A stretch of 64,000 nucleotides of DNA from Curtobacterium oceanosedimentum (GCF_020297365.1 NZ_JAIXIG010000004.1:96758-160757), one strand, 5' to 3'; numbered from the stretch's first letter, positions 9,201 through 17,588 are shown. Made by a program: numbers and translations. Notes: a model not told the origin generated them from the letters alone.

Positions 9201-11785
9201 ATCCACTGGATGCCGAAGATCCACGCGGGGTCGCCCGAGAAGTAGGTGGCGTGGGCCTGCCCGGAGTCGAACAGGATCCCCGCCTGCCCGTGCTCGTACT
9301 GCTCCGGGAACGCGCCGTTGCCGTCGTACGACGCCGACGCGGGGTTGCCGCGCACGTTCTGCCAGTAGTCGCGGACGGCGGCACGCTCGGTGACGTACTG
9401 CACCGCTCCGGCCGCCTGCATCGCGTCGTCGCCGAGGACGGTGCCGAGCAGGAACAGGCCCGCCTCGGACTGGATCGCCTCGGACGACGACTCCTGGTTG
9501 TTGCCACCGGGCGAGGACACCCCGCCGGCGTTCGACCGGCCCTCCCACACCCCGAAGGTGCGCATGTGCGGGAAGCGGTCGTCGTCGCGGTCCCAGTTCG
9601 CGTACTGCTTCGCGACCATGGTCGCCATGCCCTGGTACCGGTCGGCCCAGTCGTGGTCGACCTGCCCGAGCAGGGCCGTCGCGACCGCGAAGTAGCCGTA
9701 GTGGAAGTGGTTGTCGTTGAACTGCGCCGACCCGTACGAGTCCGCGAAGCCGATGAGCGCCTTCCACGTCGGGTACATCGCGAAGAAGTGCTCGGACTCG
9801 CCGGCGCTGTAGGTGTACCAGTCGGTCAGGGCCCGTTCGAGCGTGTCCTGCAGCGTCCGGGCGTCCTCGTCGGCACCGATCTCGCGCGCGATGGTCATGT
9901 ACTCGGCGAGCTGCAGGACGTCCTTGCCGCCCCAGTAGGTGTCACCGCCGTAGGTGGTCTTCGCGGCGTAGTCGTGCAGGTACTCGCGCATGACGTCGTC
10001 GGAGTACGGGGAGTCACCGACCGCCTCGGGTGTGGCGCCGATCGGGGTGATGCCGGTGAACCGGTAGTCGAGCGTCCAGCCGCCGTGCCCGACGGTGGTC
10101 CGCATGGTGCCGCGCGGGGTGGCGTACGTGGCGCCGGTGAAGCGCAGGTTCGTCGTGGCGTCGGCGTACTGGTGCTGCAGCCAGCCCTGCACGGTGTCGT
10201 GGTCGTCGCCCTGCAGTGGGTCGGTGCGGATCGACCACTGCTGGCGGACGTTGGCCGCGGCCGGGTCGTACGAGTACGTCATGGTGGTGTCGCGGGGGAC
10301 GGCGAAGGCCGTGCGGTGCAGGTCGTCGAGCGTCAGCCCGTCCTCGGGCACGGCGCTCAGCACCAGGTACGGGGTGTCCGCGGACGCCTCGAGCACGTTC
10401 CCGACCCGGGTGAAGGTGGTCCGGTCCGGCGCGTGGACGCCGAACACGTGGCCGTCCTGGCGGATCTCGAACCGGTCCGTCGTGGCCGGCAGGTCGATCG
10501 CCCGCCCGTCGCCGTCGGTGATCTCGGCGCCGTCCTGCAGGGTCAGGCGCGGGGTCATGCCGTGGAACTCGAACCACTCGTAGGGCGAACCCTGCACGCT
10601 CGTCACGTCCATGTACTGGCCGCCGGGACCGTCCTGCGGCATCCGCCAGCTGACGTTCCAGTCGCCCCAGCGCAGCGCGTCGGCCTGCTTCGCGGAGAAC
10701 GTCGTCGAGAAGCGCTCGGCCACGCCGTCCGGCGCGTCGGTCAGCAGCACCTGGTCGACCAGCACGTGCGCCCACCCGGCGCGCAGGTCGTCGACGATCC
10801 GCAGCTGCGCGGCCCGGCCCTGGTACCCGGAGACGTCCCAGCTGTCCCAGCGCAGCTGTTCGCCGTCGCGCCCGGTGCTGCTGGCGACGACCTCGCCGTC
10901 GACCACGAGCTGCACGGCCTCGTGGTCGGGGTGCCGACCGCCGCCCACCAGGAACGCCAGGGTGGACCGGTCGATGGTGAAGGTCGGCGAGGTGAGCGTG
11001 CCGGTCGCGCCGTCGCCGTCCTCGTCGGTGAACGAGTTGAGGAAGCGTCCGCCGAGCCACCCGGACACCGCGCTCTGTCCGGACGCCGTGCCGGTCGCGG
11101 TGGCCGTGAAGGCGTCGCCGGTCGCGGTCCAGCCGTCGGGCAGGCCGTCCTCGAAGTCGGCGAGGACCCGGTCGCTCGCGTCCGGGGTCGGCTCGACGGT
11201 CCCGCCCACCGTCACCGGCGCTTCGAGCCGCATGGCGGTGCCGTCGTCGTTCCAGCGCGTGGGGATCGAGACCTTCGTGCCGGCCGCGCTGTTCGACGAC
11301 ACGAACGGGTACGCCCACATGTCGCCGGAGTACCTGCTGACGAGCAGGTCGGTCCACCACTGGTTCGTCGGGACGGGCTCGCCGGCCCGCGAGGGGTCGA
11401 TGTACAGCTTCTGGTCCAGCGTCTTCCGCACGTCCGCGATGTCGGTGATCTCGTCGGGCGGTGTCGGTGCGTACGAGCCGTCACCCACCCGTACGCCGTC
11501 GGCAGCGGGGCGGGCGCGGGACGGGCCTCCCGGCTGCTCGACGGCGGCAGCGGAACCGGCGGCGGCGGAACCGGCGGCGGCGGAACCGGCGGCGGCGGAA
11601 CCGGCGGCAGCGGAACCGGCGGCGGCCGGCCCATCGGCCGGCGAACGCGGCGCGTCGTCGGTCGCGGCGGTCGCCGGCGTGACGGCGACGGCCAGCAGCG
11701 TGGCGGCGGTCAGTGCGCCGGCGATGGCGGCGAGGGCCGCTGCGCGGAACGATCGGCTTCGGACGGCGGGACGCGGTGCGGTCAC
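6269..11785 (-). CDS. Secreted GH81 endo-beta-1,3-glucanase with Ig-like and F5/8C domains
   Basis: A 1,838-residue exported enzyme predicted to cut beta-1,3-glucans such as fungal wall glucan or plant callose. A signal peptide (to about residue 41) is followed by five AAAGS repeats. The GH81 domain starts near TNQWWTDLL (about 142) and includes FNDNHFHYGYF (about 688) and the catalytic-glutamate stretch GNNQESSSEA (about 760). A beta-sandwich-like segment (about 205-350) interrupts the N-terminal part. Downstream are two Ig-like domains (about 1180-1350), a discoidin F5/8C domain (about 1355-1480), another Ig-like domain, and two more F5/8C domains ending at the C-terminus. The GTG at 11785 has an AAGGAG site 8 nt upstream. 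The gene stands alone, with a palindromic repeat after it. Confidence 0.88.
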   Translation of the reverse strand: MTAPRPAVRSRSFRAAALAAIAGALTAATLLAVAVTPATAATDDAPRSPADGPAAAGSAAAGSAAAGSAAAGSAAAGSAAAVEQPGGPSRARPAADGVRVGDGSYAPTPPDEITDIADVRKTLDQKLYIDPSRAGEPVPTNQWWTDLLVSRYSGDMWAYPFVSSNSAAGTKVSIPTRWNDDGTAMRLEAPVTVGGTVEPTPDASDRVLADFEDGLPDGWTATGDAFTATATGTASGQSAVSGWLGGRFLNSFTDEDGDGATGTLTSPTFTIDRSTLAFLVGGGRHPDHEAVQLVVDGEVVASSTGRDGEQLRWDSWDVSGYQGRAAQLRIVDDLRAGWAHVLVDQVLLTDAPDGVAERFSTTFSAKQADALRWGDWNVSWRMPQDGPGGQYMDVTSVQGSPYEWFEFHGMTPRLTLQDGAEITDGDGRAIDLPATTDRFEIRQDGHVFGVHAPDRTTFTRVGNVLEASADTPYLVLSAVPEDGLTLDDLHRTAFAVPRDTTMTYSYDPAAANVRQQWSIRTDPLQGDDHDTVQGWLQHQYADATTNLRFTGATYATPRGTMRTTVGHGGWTLDYRFTGITPIGATPEAVGDSPYSDDVMREYLHDYAAKTTYGGDTYWGGKDVLQLAEYMTIAREIGADEDARTLQDTLERALTDWYTYSAGESEHFFAMYPTWKALIGFADSYGSAQFNDNHFHYGYFAVATALLGQVDHDWADRYQGMATMVAKQYANWDRDDDRFPHMRTFGVWEGRSNAGGVSSPGGNNQESSSEAIQSEAGLFLLGTVLGDDAMQAAGAVQYVTERAAVRDYWQNVRGNPASASYDGNGAFPEQYEHGQAGILFDSGQAHATYFSGDPAWIFGIQWMPIAPWFDYFGWDPGFSEALMREMMAARPQVLGQAGVTDGNVARIQMLTKKWWGVGTYGDTEITRDRPAAIRELQDAIRAVETNHPGYVTRRTADNPLYDRATDTLFVRVSDDGRVEFPDRYWSPDTLPAALVPAELDGPTADRRPQDWPTPSPLMPFLVDDFRADTDTIDRLYGVDLTDHTPGEDTEHAAAVFSGMGDALGNVVLGFLGQYDPDTYADVHAALWAADDPAVTGQSMAGIVYHQAMSNRTVGTEVTDRHTSAPLSQVFEAADGTISYVVANPDTVQHTYDVYEGDEVIGQIAVPAQSQITSHLDARLTEVVVSADGDPKTIVPGATTTFTATGFDQYGATVDLHDVTWSTDTGTISDTGVHRASARAERATVTATVGDVRGTYAFRVAPAPVLTGIDVAPGFDRLVVGTPQRFRATGHDQYGDPAALPADLTWSYTGDGTAAADGTVTTTASGSGHVVVTGGDVEGSAVVASVTALPDAASGADVVATTTDGGNTAAKAVDGDRSTRWESAHGVDDVDYTIDLGRQTDVDTVQVDWENAAAARWVLQVRNAADEPWRDVRTVDKTTADADTVPVGTSARFVRLHMTERLTGYGYSIWEVRVSGTPSASTVDVSDVLVGPRAATVRPSDDLRLTAYGFDDDGYGGRLDPARVAWSVTGGGSVDDGLVTAPADGGATATVTATVGAASGRATVTTLDEPTDAPAAPGPSRDVAAGKPVTTSSDERGDLSGGNAVDGDGGTRWSSAARDGEWLAVDLGQVVPVDQVQVDWEAAFAEAYRIQVRADADDPWRTVTEEQHGTGGEVSHRLDDVTGRYVRLVADRRHTDFGSSLWDLRVFSTQGAPTPDLARRATVSSSADESASVPARNAVDGDPGSRWASGHTDDQWLAVDLGAPHRLHGAVIRWEDAFGRAYRIEGRNAGDDGWTTLATETDGDGGTDTLALDGSWRWVRLHGVDRATPYGYSVHDLEIR
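11551..11625 (-). repeat. Five 15-bp tandem repeats encoding AAAGS linker
   Basis: CGGAACCGGCGGCGG is repeated five times (one copy differs at one base) inside the GH81 gene. It encodes an Ala-Gly-Ser linker just after the signal peptide. Copy number is expected to vary between strains. Confidence 0.9.
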
Positions 11786-11943
11786 CGGGGACTCCTTGTC
11801 GGAGGGGTTCGGCCGGACGCGACGAGGTCGGCCGCGGTCGGCTGGGTCAGGTGGTGCGGGGCCTGCACTCGGACTGATCGGCAGCGTCGCGCGCGCCGTC
11901 AGCAGTCGGGGTCACCGCGTTGGCGTGCCGCCCCGCTGGGTCC

Positions 11944-11949
11944 TACGGT
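11944..11949 (+). promoter_or_regulatory. -10 box of ltrA (leaderless)
   Basis: TACGGT ends 7 nt before the GTG at 11957. With no ribosome site present, this spacing supports a leaderless message and decides the start codon. Confidence 0.55.
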
Positions 11950-11956
11950 GGTGGCC

Positions 11957-13111
11957 GTGCCGACGATCGGACTGCGCCGGATGGTGCCACGCGACCCCGA
12001 CCAGCGGCACCGTGCCGCCAGCCCCCTGGAGCTGCTGTTCGACCTGGTGTTCGTGGTGGCGGTGGGCTTCGCCGCGACGAACCTGCACGAGATCGAGGTC
12101 GAGGGACACGTCACCTCCGCCGTCCTGTCCTACGGGCTGGTGTTCTTCTCGATCTGGTGGGCGTGGATGAACTTCACGTGGTTCGCCACGTCGTTCGACA
12201 CCGACGACTGGCTCTACCGCGTGATGACGTTCGTGCAGATGGCCGGGGTGCTCGTGCTCGCCGCCGGGGTGCACGCGGCCATGGTCGAGAACGACTTCAC
12301 GATCGGCATCACCGGCTACGTCGTCATGCGGCTGGCGCTCGTCGGGCAGTGGGTCCGCGCTGCGGCCTCGACGAGCCGCCACCGGCGCACCGCCCTCCGG
12401 CACGCCGTCGGCATCACCGTGGTCCAGGTGCTCTGGGTGGTCTCGCTCGCCCTGCCCGACGACGTCTGGGCGTACTCCGCGCCGTTCCTCGTGCTCGGTG
12501 AGCTGCTCGTGCCGGTCTGGGCGCAGACCACGACGGGCACCGCGCCGTGGCACACCCGGCACCTGGCCGAGCGGTTCTCGCTGTTCACCCTCATCGTCCT
12601 GGGCGAGGGACTGGTGGCCTCGGCCGGCGCGGTGATCGACGCCCTCGCCGACACCGAGCACCTCGGGGCACTGCTGGCACTCGCGGGCTGCGGACTCGTC
12701 ATCACCGTCGGGATGTGGTGGATCTACTTCTCCCGCGAGCAGCACGCGCACATCCGCTCGCTGCCCACCGCGCTCGTCTTCGGCTACGGGCACTCCGTCG
12801 TGTTCGCGGCCGCCGGTGCCCTGCCGGCCGGCATCGAGGTCGCGGTCAGCGCCGACGCCGGACACGTCGAGCTGTCGTCCGCCTCGGTCGCCGCGACCGT
12901 CGCGGTGCCGGTCGCCGTGTTCGTGCTGTCGATCTGGGCGCTCGCGATCCGGCCGTCGCTGTCGGGCCGGGCCAACGCCGTGGTGGTGGTCCTGACGATC
13001 GTGGTCCTCGCGTCGATCGCGGTACCGGCGGTGTCGCTGCCGGTCACCGCGCTCGCCGTGGCGGCGGTGGTCGTGACCCTCGAGGTCGCGTCGGCACGGA
13101 CCGGGACCTGA
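11957..13111 (+). CDS. LtrA-family (low temperature requirement A) membrane protein
   Basis: A 384-residue polytopic inner-membrane protein. The family signature near the N-terminus, SPLELLFDLVFVVAVG, is clear, followed by about ten hydrophobic segments. A later GLVITVGMWWIYFS segment is also typical. Function is poorly known; the name comes from a Listeria cold-growth phenotype. GTG 11957 is preferred over in-frame GTGs 6 and 9 nt upstream because of the -10 spacing. The gene converges on the BCCT gene, and a palindromic repeat lies between them. Confidence 0.85.
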   Translation: MPTIGLRRMVPRDPDQRHRAASPLELLFDLVFVVAVGFAATNLHEIEVEGHVTSAVLSYGLVFFSIWWAWMNFTWFATSFDTDDWLYRVMTFVQMAGVLVLAAGVHAAMVENDFTIGITGYVVMRLALVGQWVRAAASTSRHRRTALRHAVGITVVQVLWVVSLALPDDVWAYSAPFLVLGELLVPVWAQTTTGTAPWHTRHLAERFSLFTLIVLGEGLVASAGAVIDALADTEHLGALLALAGCGLVITVGMWWIYFSREQHAHIRSLPTALVFGYGHSVVFAAAGALPAGIEVAVSADAGHVELSSASVAATVAVPVAVFVLSIWALAIRPSLSGRANAVVVVLTIVVLASIAVPAVSLPVTALAVAAVVVTLEVASARTGT

Positions 13112-13113
13112 CG

Positions 13114-13167
13114 GATGACGGACGGGAGGCAGGGTGCCAGCCGGCACCGTGCCTCCCGTCCGTCATC
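13114..13167. repeat. Palindromic repeat, copy 3
   Basis: An 18-bp perfect stem (GATGACGGACGGGAGGCA) enclosing an inner GTGCC-AGCC-GGCAC hairpin. It sits between the convergent ltrA and BCCT genes and could terminate both. Confidence 0.9.
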
Positions 13168-13224
13168 GGTCACGTCGACGGCCGGCACCGGTCCGCGGGG
13201 ACCGGCCGCCGGTCGCGGCCGTCG

Positions 13225-15060
13225 TCAGCGCTCCGGGCGCTCGGGCGTGCCGCTGTCCGCTGCCGGACGTGCGTCCAGGCTGCTGTCCATCGCGGGGTCG
13301 GGCGAGACCGCCTCGGTCCGGACCGGGAAGTCGTCGATCGCCGACGCCTGCACGGTCGGCGCGGTCGTCTGCCGGCCGCCCCGCACCCGGTTGCGCACGG
13401 CCGACCAGGGCCGGGCGAACCCGCTGCGCGGTCCACGCTCGTTCGGTGCCTCGACCTCGAGCCCGTAGTAGGCGCCGACGTGCTCGAGCAGGACCTCGCG
13501 CTCGGCCTTGTCGTACGCACGCCGTTCGCGGGTGAAGGCGATGATCGTCGACCAGCACGTCAACAGCAGCACGACGCTGAACGGCAGCGCGGTGGTGATC
13601 GCCGCCGTCTTCAGCGCGTTCAGGCCACCGCTGACGAGCAGCGCGACCGCGAGCAGCGCCGCGACCCCGGCGAAGAAGACCCGCAGCCAGTTCTTCGGCT
13701 CGATGTCGCCACCCGACGCGATCATCGCCATCACGAGCGCACCGGAGTCCGACGAGGTCACGAAGAACACACCGATGAGCAGGATCGCGCCGTAGGTCAG
13801 CACCATGCCGGCGGGCAGGTCGCCGAGCAGGCCGAACAGCGACCCCTCGATGTCGACCGTGCCGTCCGAGCCGATCAGGCCGCCCGAGCCGTCGGTCTGG
13901 CGGTGGATCGCGGTGCCGCCCAGGACGGCGAACCACAGGAACGTGAGTGCGGTCGGCACGAGCAGGACGCCGAAGACGAACTGCCGGACGGTGCGGCCCT
14001 TGGAGATGCGCGCGATGAAGACCCCGACGAACGGCGCCCACGACATCCACCAGCCCCAGTAGAACGTGGTCCAGGCGCCCTGCCAGGCCTCGCCCTCGGC
14101 GCCCTGCTGGGCGGTGACGTTGAACGACAGGCCGACGACGTTCTGCAGGTAGGAGCCGATCGACTGCACGAAGTCGCGCAGCAGGAACTGGGTCGGGCCG
14201 ACGATGAGCACGAACAGCAGCAGCGCCGCGGCGAGCAGCAGGTTGAAGTTCGACAGGATCTTCATGCCCTTGGCGACGCCGGTCACGAGCGAGACGATCG
14301 TGACCGCCGTGATGACCGCGATGATGGCGATCTGGCTGACGATCCCGCTGTCGGCGATGCCGGCGCTCTCGAGCCCGGCGCCGATCTGGATCACGCCGAG
14401 GCCGAGGGAGGTCGCGACACCGAACAGGGTGCCGACCAGGGCGATGACGTCGATCAGGTTGCCCCAGCCGCCGCGCACGCGGTTGCCGAGCAGGGGCTCG
14501 AGGGCCCAGCGGATGGAGACCGGGCGTCCACGACGGTGGATCGCGTACGCCAGGGCGAGTCCGAGCACCACGTAGATGGCCCAGGCGTGCAGGCCCCAGT
14601 GCAGGAACGTCTGGGTCAGGGCCTGCTGCGCGAGCTCCTTCTCGGTGCCGGTGACACCGGGCCGCGGTGAGGCGAAGTGGCTGAGCGGCTCGGACACCCC
14701 GTAGAAGACGAGGCCGATGCCCATGCCGGCGGCGAAGAGCAGCGAGAACCACGAGCCGGTCGAGAACTCGGGCTCGTCCTGGTCCTTGCCGAGCTTGATG
14801 TCACCGAACCGGCTGAAGCCGACGAACAACGAGAAGCCGACGAAGAACGCGGCGATGAGCACGTAGTACCAGCTGAAGTTCTCGACGATGCCGTCCTGCA
14901 GCCCGAGGAACAGTGCCTCGGCGGTCGAGGGCGAGATCAGGGTGAAGGCCACGAACCCCAGCACGATGACGGCGGCGGGCCAGAACACCCACCGCCGCAA
15001 CTGGGGTGTCGTGGTCACGGGTCCGGGCAGGGGAGGAGTGGTGCTTGCCATGCCCGCCAT
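13225..15060 (-). CDS. BCCT-family betaine/choline/carnitine transporter
   Basis: A 611-residue transporter with 12 predicted membrane helices that imports quaternary ammonium compounds. The glycine-rich GMGIGLVFYGVSEPL stretch is the substrate and sodium site of betaine-type members. WWMSWAPFVGVFIARISKGRT is the BCCT signature. The long charged C-terminal tail is typical of osmosensing. Two ATGs, at 15060 and 15051, are both plausible starts. An 8-bp-core palindrome matching the phosphonate-regulon operator lies 23 nt upstream, so control by something other than osmotic stress is possible. Glycine betaine is the likely substrate. Confidence 0.88.
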   Translation of the reverse strand: MAGMASTTPPLPGPVTTTPQLRRWVFWPAAVIVLGFVAFTLISPSTAEALFLGLQDGIVENFSWYYVLIAAFFVGFSLFVGFSRFGDIKLGKDQDEPEFSTGSWFSLLFAAGMGIGLVFYGVSEPLSHFASPRPGVTGTEKELAQQALTQTFLHWGLHAWAIYVVLGLALAYAIHRRGRPVSIRWALEPLLGNRVRGGWGNLIDVIALVGTLFGVATSLGLGVIQIGAGLESAGIADSGIVSQIAIIAVITAVTIVSLVTGVAKGMKILSNFNLLLAAALLLFVLIVGPTQFLLRDFVQSIGSYLQNVVGLSFNVTAQQGAEGEAWQGAWTTFYWGWWMSWAPFVGVFIARISKGRTVRQFVFGVLLVPTALTFLWFAVLGGTAIHRQTDGSGGLIGSDGTVDIEGSLFGLLGDLPAGMVLTYGAILLIGVFFVTSSDSGALVMAMIASGGDIEPKNWLRVFFAGVAALLAVALLVSGGLNALKTAAITTALPFSVVLLLTCWSTIIAFTRERRAYDKAEREVLLEHVGAYYGLEVEAPNERGPRSGFARPWSAVRNRVRGGRQTTAPTVQASAIDDFPVRTEAVSPDPAMDSSLDARPAADSGTPERPER

Positions 15061-15080
15061 GGTGCCCGGAGTCGAAGCTG

Positions 15081-15094
15081 TGTGTCCGGACAGG
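15081..15094. promoter_or_regulatory. Near copy of the GntR operator upstream of BCCT
   Basis: TGTGTCCGGACAGG matches 12 of 14 bases of CCTGTCCGGACAGG, including the intact TGTCCGGACA core. It lies 21 nt before the BCCT start, a position suited to repression. Binding is inferred. Confidence 0.45.
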
Positions 15095-15149
15095 TGCGCT
15101 GTGGAGGGGATCCGCCGGCGTCCCACGGGCGCGTCGCCGACCACCTGAC

Positions 15150-15191
15150 GGGCGGGAGGCGCGGGTCGACGCCGCCCCGTGCCTCCCGTCC
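15150..15191. repeat. Palindromic repeat, copy 4 (divergent position)
   Basis: GGGCGGGAGGC pairs with GCCTCCCGTCC with one mismatch. Unlike most copies it lies between two divergently transcribed genes (BCCT and the sugar-binding protein), so it cannot simply be a 3' terminator. Confidence 0.65.
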
Positions 15192-15222
15192 GCGGGGCGC
15201 ACCGGATCACCGTCGGCTGCGA

Positions 15223-15259
15223 TTACAACGTTGACTCTGGCTTTACAGCGCTGTAAACA
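15223..15259 (+). promoter_or_regulatory. Promoter of the sugar ABC/GH31 operon with LacI operators
   Basis: TTGACT (15231-15236) and TAAACA (15254-15259) are separated by 17 bp. A perfect 16-bp palindrome TTTACAGCGCTGTAAA (15242-15257) fills the spacer and overlaps the -10. A second palindrome, CAACGTTG within TTACAACGTTGA (15223-15234), overlaps the -35. The arrangement predicts direct blocking of polymerase by the LacI protein encoded at 21080-22126. Confidence 0.75.
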
Positions 15260-15297
15260 AGAACCTGCGCGACGACGCGCAACGAGGGAGAGACCCG

Positions 15298-16605
15298 ATG
15301 GTGGGAAGCAGGACCGCAACACTCCAGGCCGCGCTGAGCCGGCGGGGGTTCCTCGCGGGCGCGGCCGGTGGCATCGCACTCGGCACGATGGCGCTCGCCG
15401 GGTGCGCGACACCGGGTCGGGCCGCCGGTGGCACCACGACGCTCCGCTTCTACGAGCAGAAGCAGGAGGTCATCGCGTACTTCGACGAGCTGCTGCGACG
15501 GTTCGAGGGCGAGCACGCCGGCATGTCGGTCGTGCACGACAGCACGGCGGCGATCGCCCCGCAGTTCGTGCGCGGCGAACCGGCCGACGTCGGGTGCTTC
15601 AACGACAACCTCGAGCTCGCGCGGTACATCTCGCGCGGCGTGCTCAGCGACCTGAGCGACCTGCCGTCGGCAGCGCGGGTCCGACCGGACATCGACACCC
15701 TGACCAACCAGTACGCCACGTTCGAGGGCCGCACGAGCGTGCTGCCGTACTCGCTCGCCGCGGCCGGCGTGATCTACAACAAGCGGATCTTCGCCGACCA
15801 CGACCTGCCGGTGCCGACCACGTGGGACGACTTCGTCGAGGTCTGCCGCACCCTGCAGAAGGCCGGCATCACCCCGATCTACGCGACCGACCGCGACACG
15901 TGGACCCTCTGGCAGGGCCTGTTCGACTACTCGGTGGGCAGCCTCGTCGACACCGGGTCGTTCTTCCGCAAGATGAAGGCGCTCGGCACCGACGTCGGCC
16001 CCGACTCCGAGGTGTCGTTCGAGCAGGACTTCGCCGTGCCGATGGAGCGCGCGAAGACCATCTCGTCGTTCTTCAACCCGGACCACGCCACCCGCGCCTA
16101 CGCCGACGGCAACCTGGCGTTCGGCAAGGGCGAGGCCGCGATGTACCTGCAGGGCCCGTGGGCGCTCGGCCAGATCGCCCTCGTCGACGAGGAGCTGCCC
16201 GTCGGCACGTTCGCGCTGCCGGTGTCGAACGACCCGGCCGACCGCAAGGCCCGGGTCAACATCGACCTCGGCCTCTGGATCCCGACGGCGTCCGAGCACC
16301 CGGACGAGGCGAAGGAGCTCGTCGAGTTCCTCATGCAGCCCGAGGTCATCGACGCCTACAACCGCGACAACCTGGCGTACTCGCCCACCAAGGACGCACC
16401 CCCGCAGCAGGACGAGCGCCTCGCCGGACTGCAGCAGTACGTCGACGACGCCGCGTTCTACCAGGGCGCCGGCACGTTCATCCCGACCTCGATCCCGCTC
16501 GGCAACTACCTGCAGTCGGCGATCCGGAGCGGGGACTTCACCTCGATGCTGCGGCGGCTCGACGCGGACTGGCGTCGGCTCGCCGGCCGGTCGGCCACGG
16601 TCTGA
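15298..16605 (+). CDS. Sugar-binding lipoprotein of an oligosaccharide ABC importer
   Basis: A 435-residue family-1 extracellular solute-binding protein. The leader contains a twin-arginine motif (SRRGFLAG, from residue 14) and a lipobox LAGC, so it may be exported folded by Tat and then lipidated. The body shows typical features: AAAGVIYNKRIF, a TTWDDF stretch and GEAAMYLQGPWALGQ. AGGGAGAGACC precedes the ATG. It heads an operon with two permeases and a GH31 glycosidase, so the substrate is probably an alpha-linked glucose or xylose oligosaccharide. No ATPase is encoded here; a shared MsiK-type ATPase elsewhere is expected. Confidence 0.88.
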   Translation: MVGSRTATLQAALSRRGFLAGAAGGIALGTMALAGCATPGRAAGGTTTLRFYEQKQEVIAYFDELLRRFEGEHAGMSVVHDSTAAIAPQFVRGEPADVGCFNDNLELARYISRGVLSDLSDLPSAARVRPDIDTLTNQYATFEGRTSVLPYSLAAAGVIYNKRIFADHDLPVPTTWDDFVEVCRTLQKAGITPIYATDRDTWTLWQGLFDYSVGSLVDTGSFFRKMKALGTDVGPDSEVSFEQDFAVPMERAKTISSFFNPDHATRAYADGNLAFGKGEAAMYLQGPWALGQIALVDEELPVGTFALPVSNDPADRKARVNIDLGLWIPTASEHPDEAKELVEFLMQPEVIDAYNRDNLAYSPTKDAPPQQDERLAGLQQYVDDAAFYQGAGTFIPTSIPLGNYLQSAIRSGDFTSMLRRLDADWRRLAGRSATV

Positions 16606-16631
16606 GCCGGACCAGGACAGGAGCACTCCCC

Positions 16632-17588
16632 ATGACCATGCAGACCCCGCTCTCCCGCGACACCGACCCGCAGCGTTCCGGGCCGGCGACCGCGGCCGCC
16701 CGCACGCACCGCCGTGCCGGGTCCCTCCGGCGCACGGAGGGCATGTACTACCTGTTCCTCGTGCCGGCCCTCGTGCTGTTCACGGCCTTCGTCGTCGCGC
16801 CCGCCTGCGTCGGCGTCTTCTACAGCTTCACCGACTACCTCGGGTTCGGGCAGTGGAACTTCCTCGGCATCGAGAACTACACGGCGCTCGTGTCCGACCC
16901 GGCGATCGTGGCGTCCTACGGGTTCACGCTCGGATTCGCCGTCGTCACCGTCATCGTGACGCAGGTGATCGCGCTGACCCTGGCGATCGCGCTCGCCAAG
17001 CGCATCCGGTTCGCCGCCGGTCTGCGGTCGGTGTTCGTCATCCCGATGGTGATCTCCGGGATCATCGTCGCCTACGTGTTCAACTTCCTGTTCTCGAACA
17101 CCGTGCCGGCCCTGGCGACGAGCGTCGGCTTCGGCCCCCTCGAGCAGAGCATCCTCGGCGACCCGAACCTCGCCTGGCTCGCGATCGTCATCGTGTCCGC
17201 CTGGCAGACGGTGCCCGGCGCGTTGCTCATCTACACCGCGGGACTCACCTCGATCCCCGAGGAGCTGTACGAGGCCAGTTCGCTCGACGGCGCGACCGGA
17301 TGGAAGCAGCTGCGCGCGATCACGCTGCCGCTGCTCGGCGGCTTCATCGTGATCAACACCGTGCTCGGCGTGAAGGGCTACCTCGGCGCCTACGACGTCA
17401 TCGTCGGTCTGACGAACGGCGGACCGGGCAGCGCGACCAGCAGCGTCGCGATGACGATCTTCGGCGGCTTCACCGGTGGCGACTACGCCTACCAGATGGC
17501 CAACGCGACCGTCTTCTTCATCATCACCGTCCTCATCTCCGTGCTGCAGCTCGCGGCGACCCGCGGAAGGAACCTGCGACTCGCATGA
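16632..17588 (+). CDS. Sugar ABC importer permease, MalF type
   Basis: A 318-residue inner-membrane permease with six predicted helices after a charged cytoplasmic N-terminus. The EAA loop that contacts the ATPase is visible as EELYEASSLDGATGWKQ, followed by LPLLG. It starts 26 nt after the binding-protein gene, and its stop overlaps the next permease start (ATGA). It forms a heterodimer with that partner to carry the sugar inward. Confidence 0.9.
   Translation: MTMQTPLSRDTDPQRSGPATAAARTHRRAGSLRRTEGMYYLFLVPALVLFTAFVVAPACVGVFYSFTDYLGFGQWNFLGIENYTALVSDPAIVASYGFTLGFAVVTVIVTQVIALTLAIALAKRIRFAAGLRSVFVIPMVISGIIVAYVFNFLFSNTVPALATSVGFGPLEQSILGDPNLAWLAIVIVSAWQTVPGALLIYTAGLTSIPEELYEASSLDGATGWKQLRAITLPLLGGFIVINTVLGVKGYLGAYDVIVGLTNGGPGSATSSVAMTIFGGFTGGDYAYQMANATVFFIITVLISVLQLAATRGRNLRLA

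Noticed and set aside
5522..13111. A 2,529-codon plus-strand open frame opposite the GH81 gene
   Set aside because: It is a high-GC antisense shadow; only its last 385 codons (LtrA, from 11957) have family motifs. The opposite strand encodes the recognisable GH81 and F5/8C domains.
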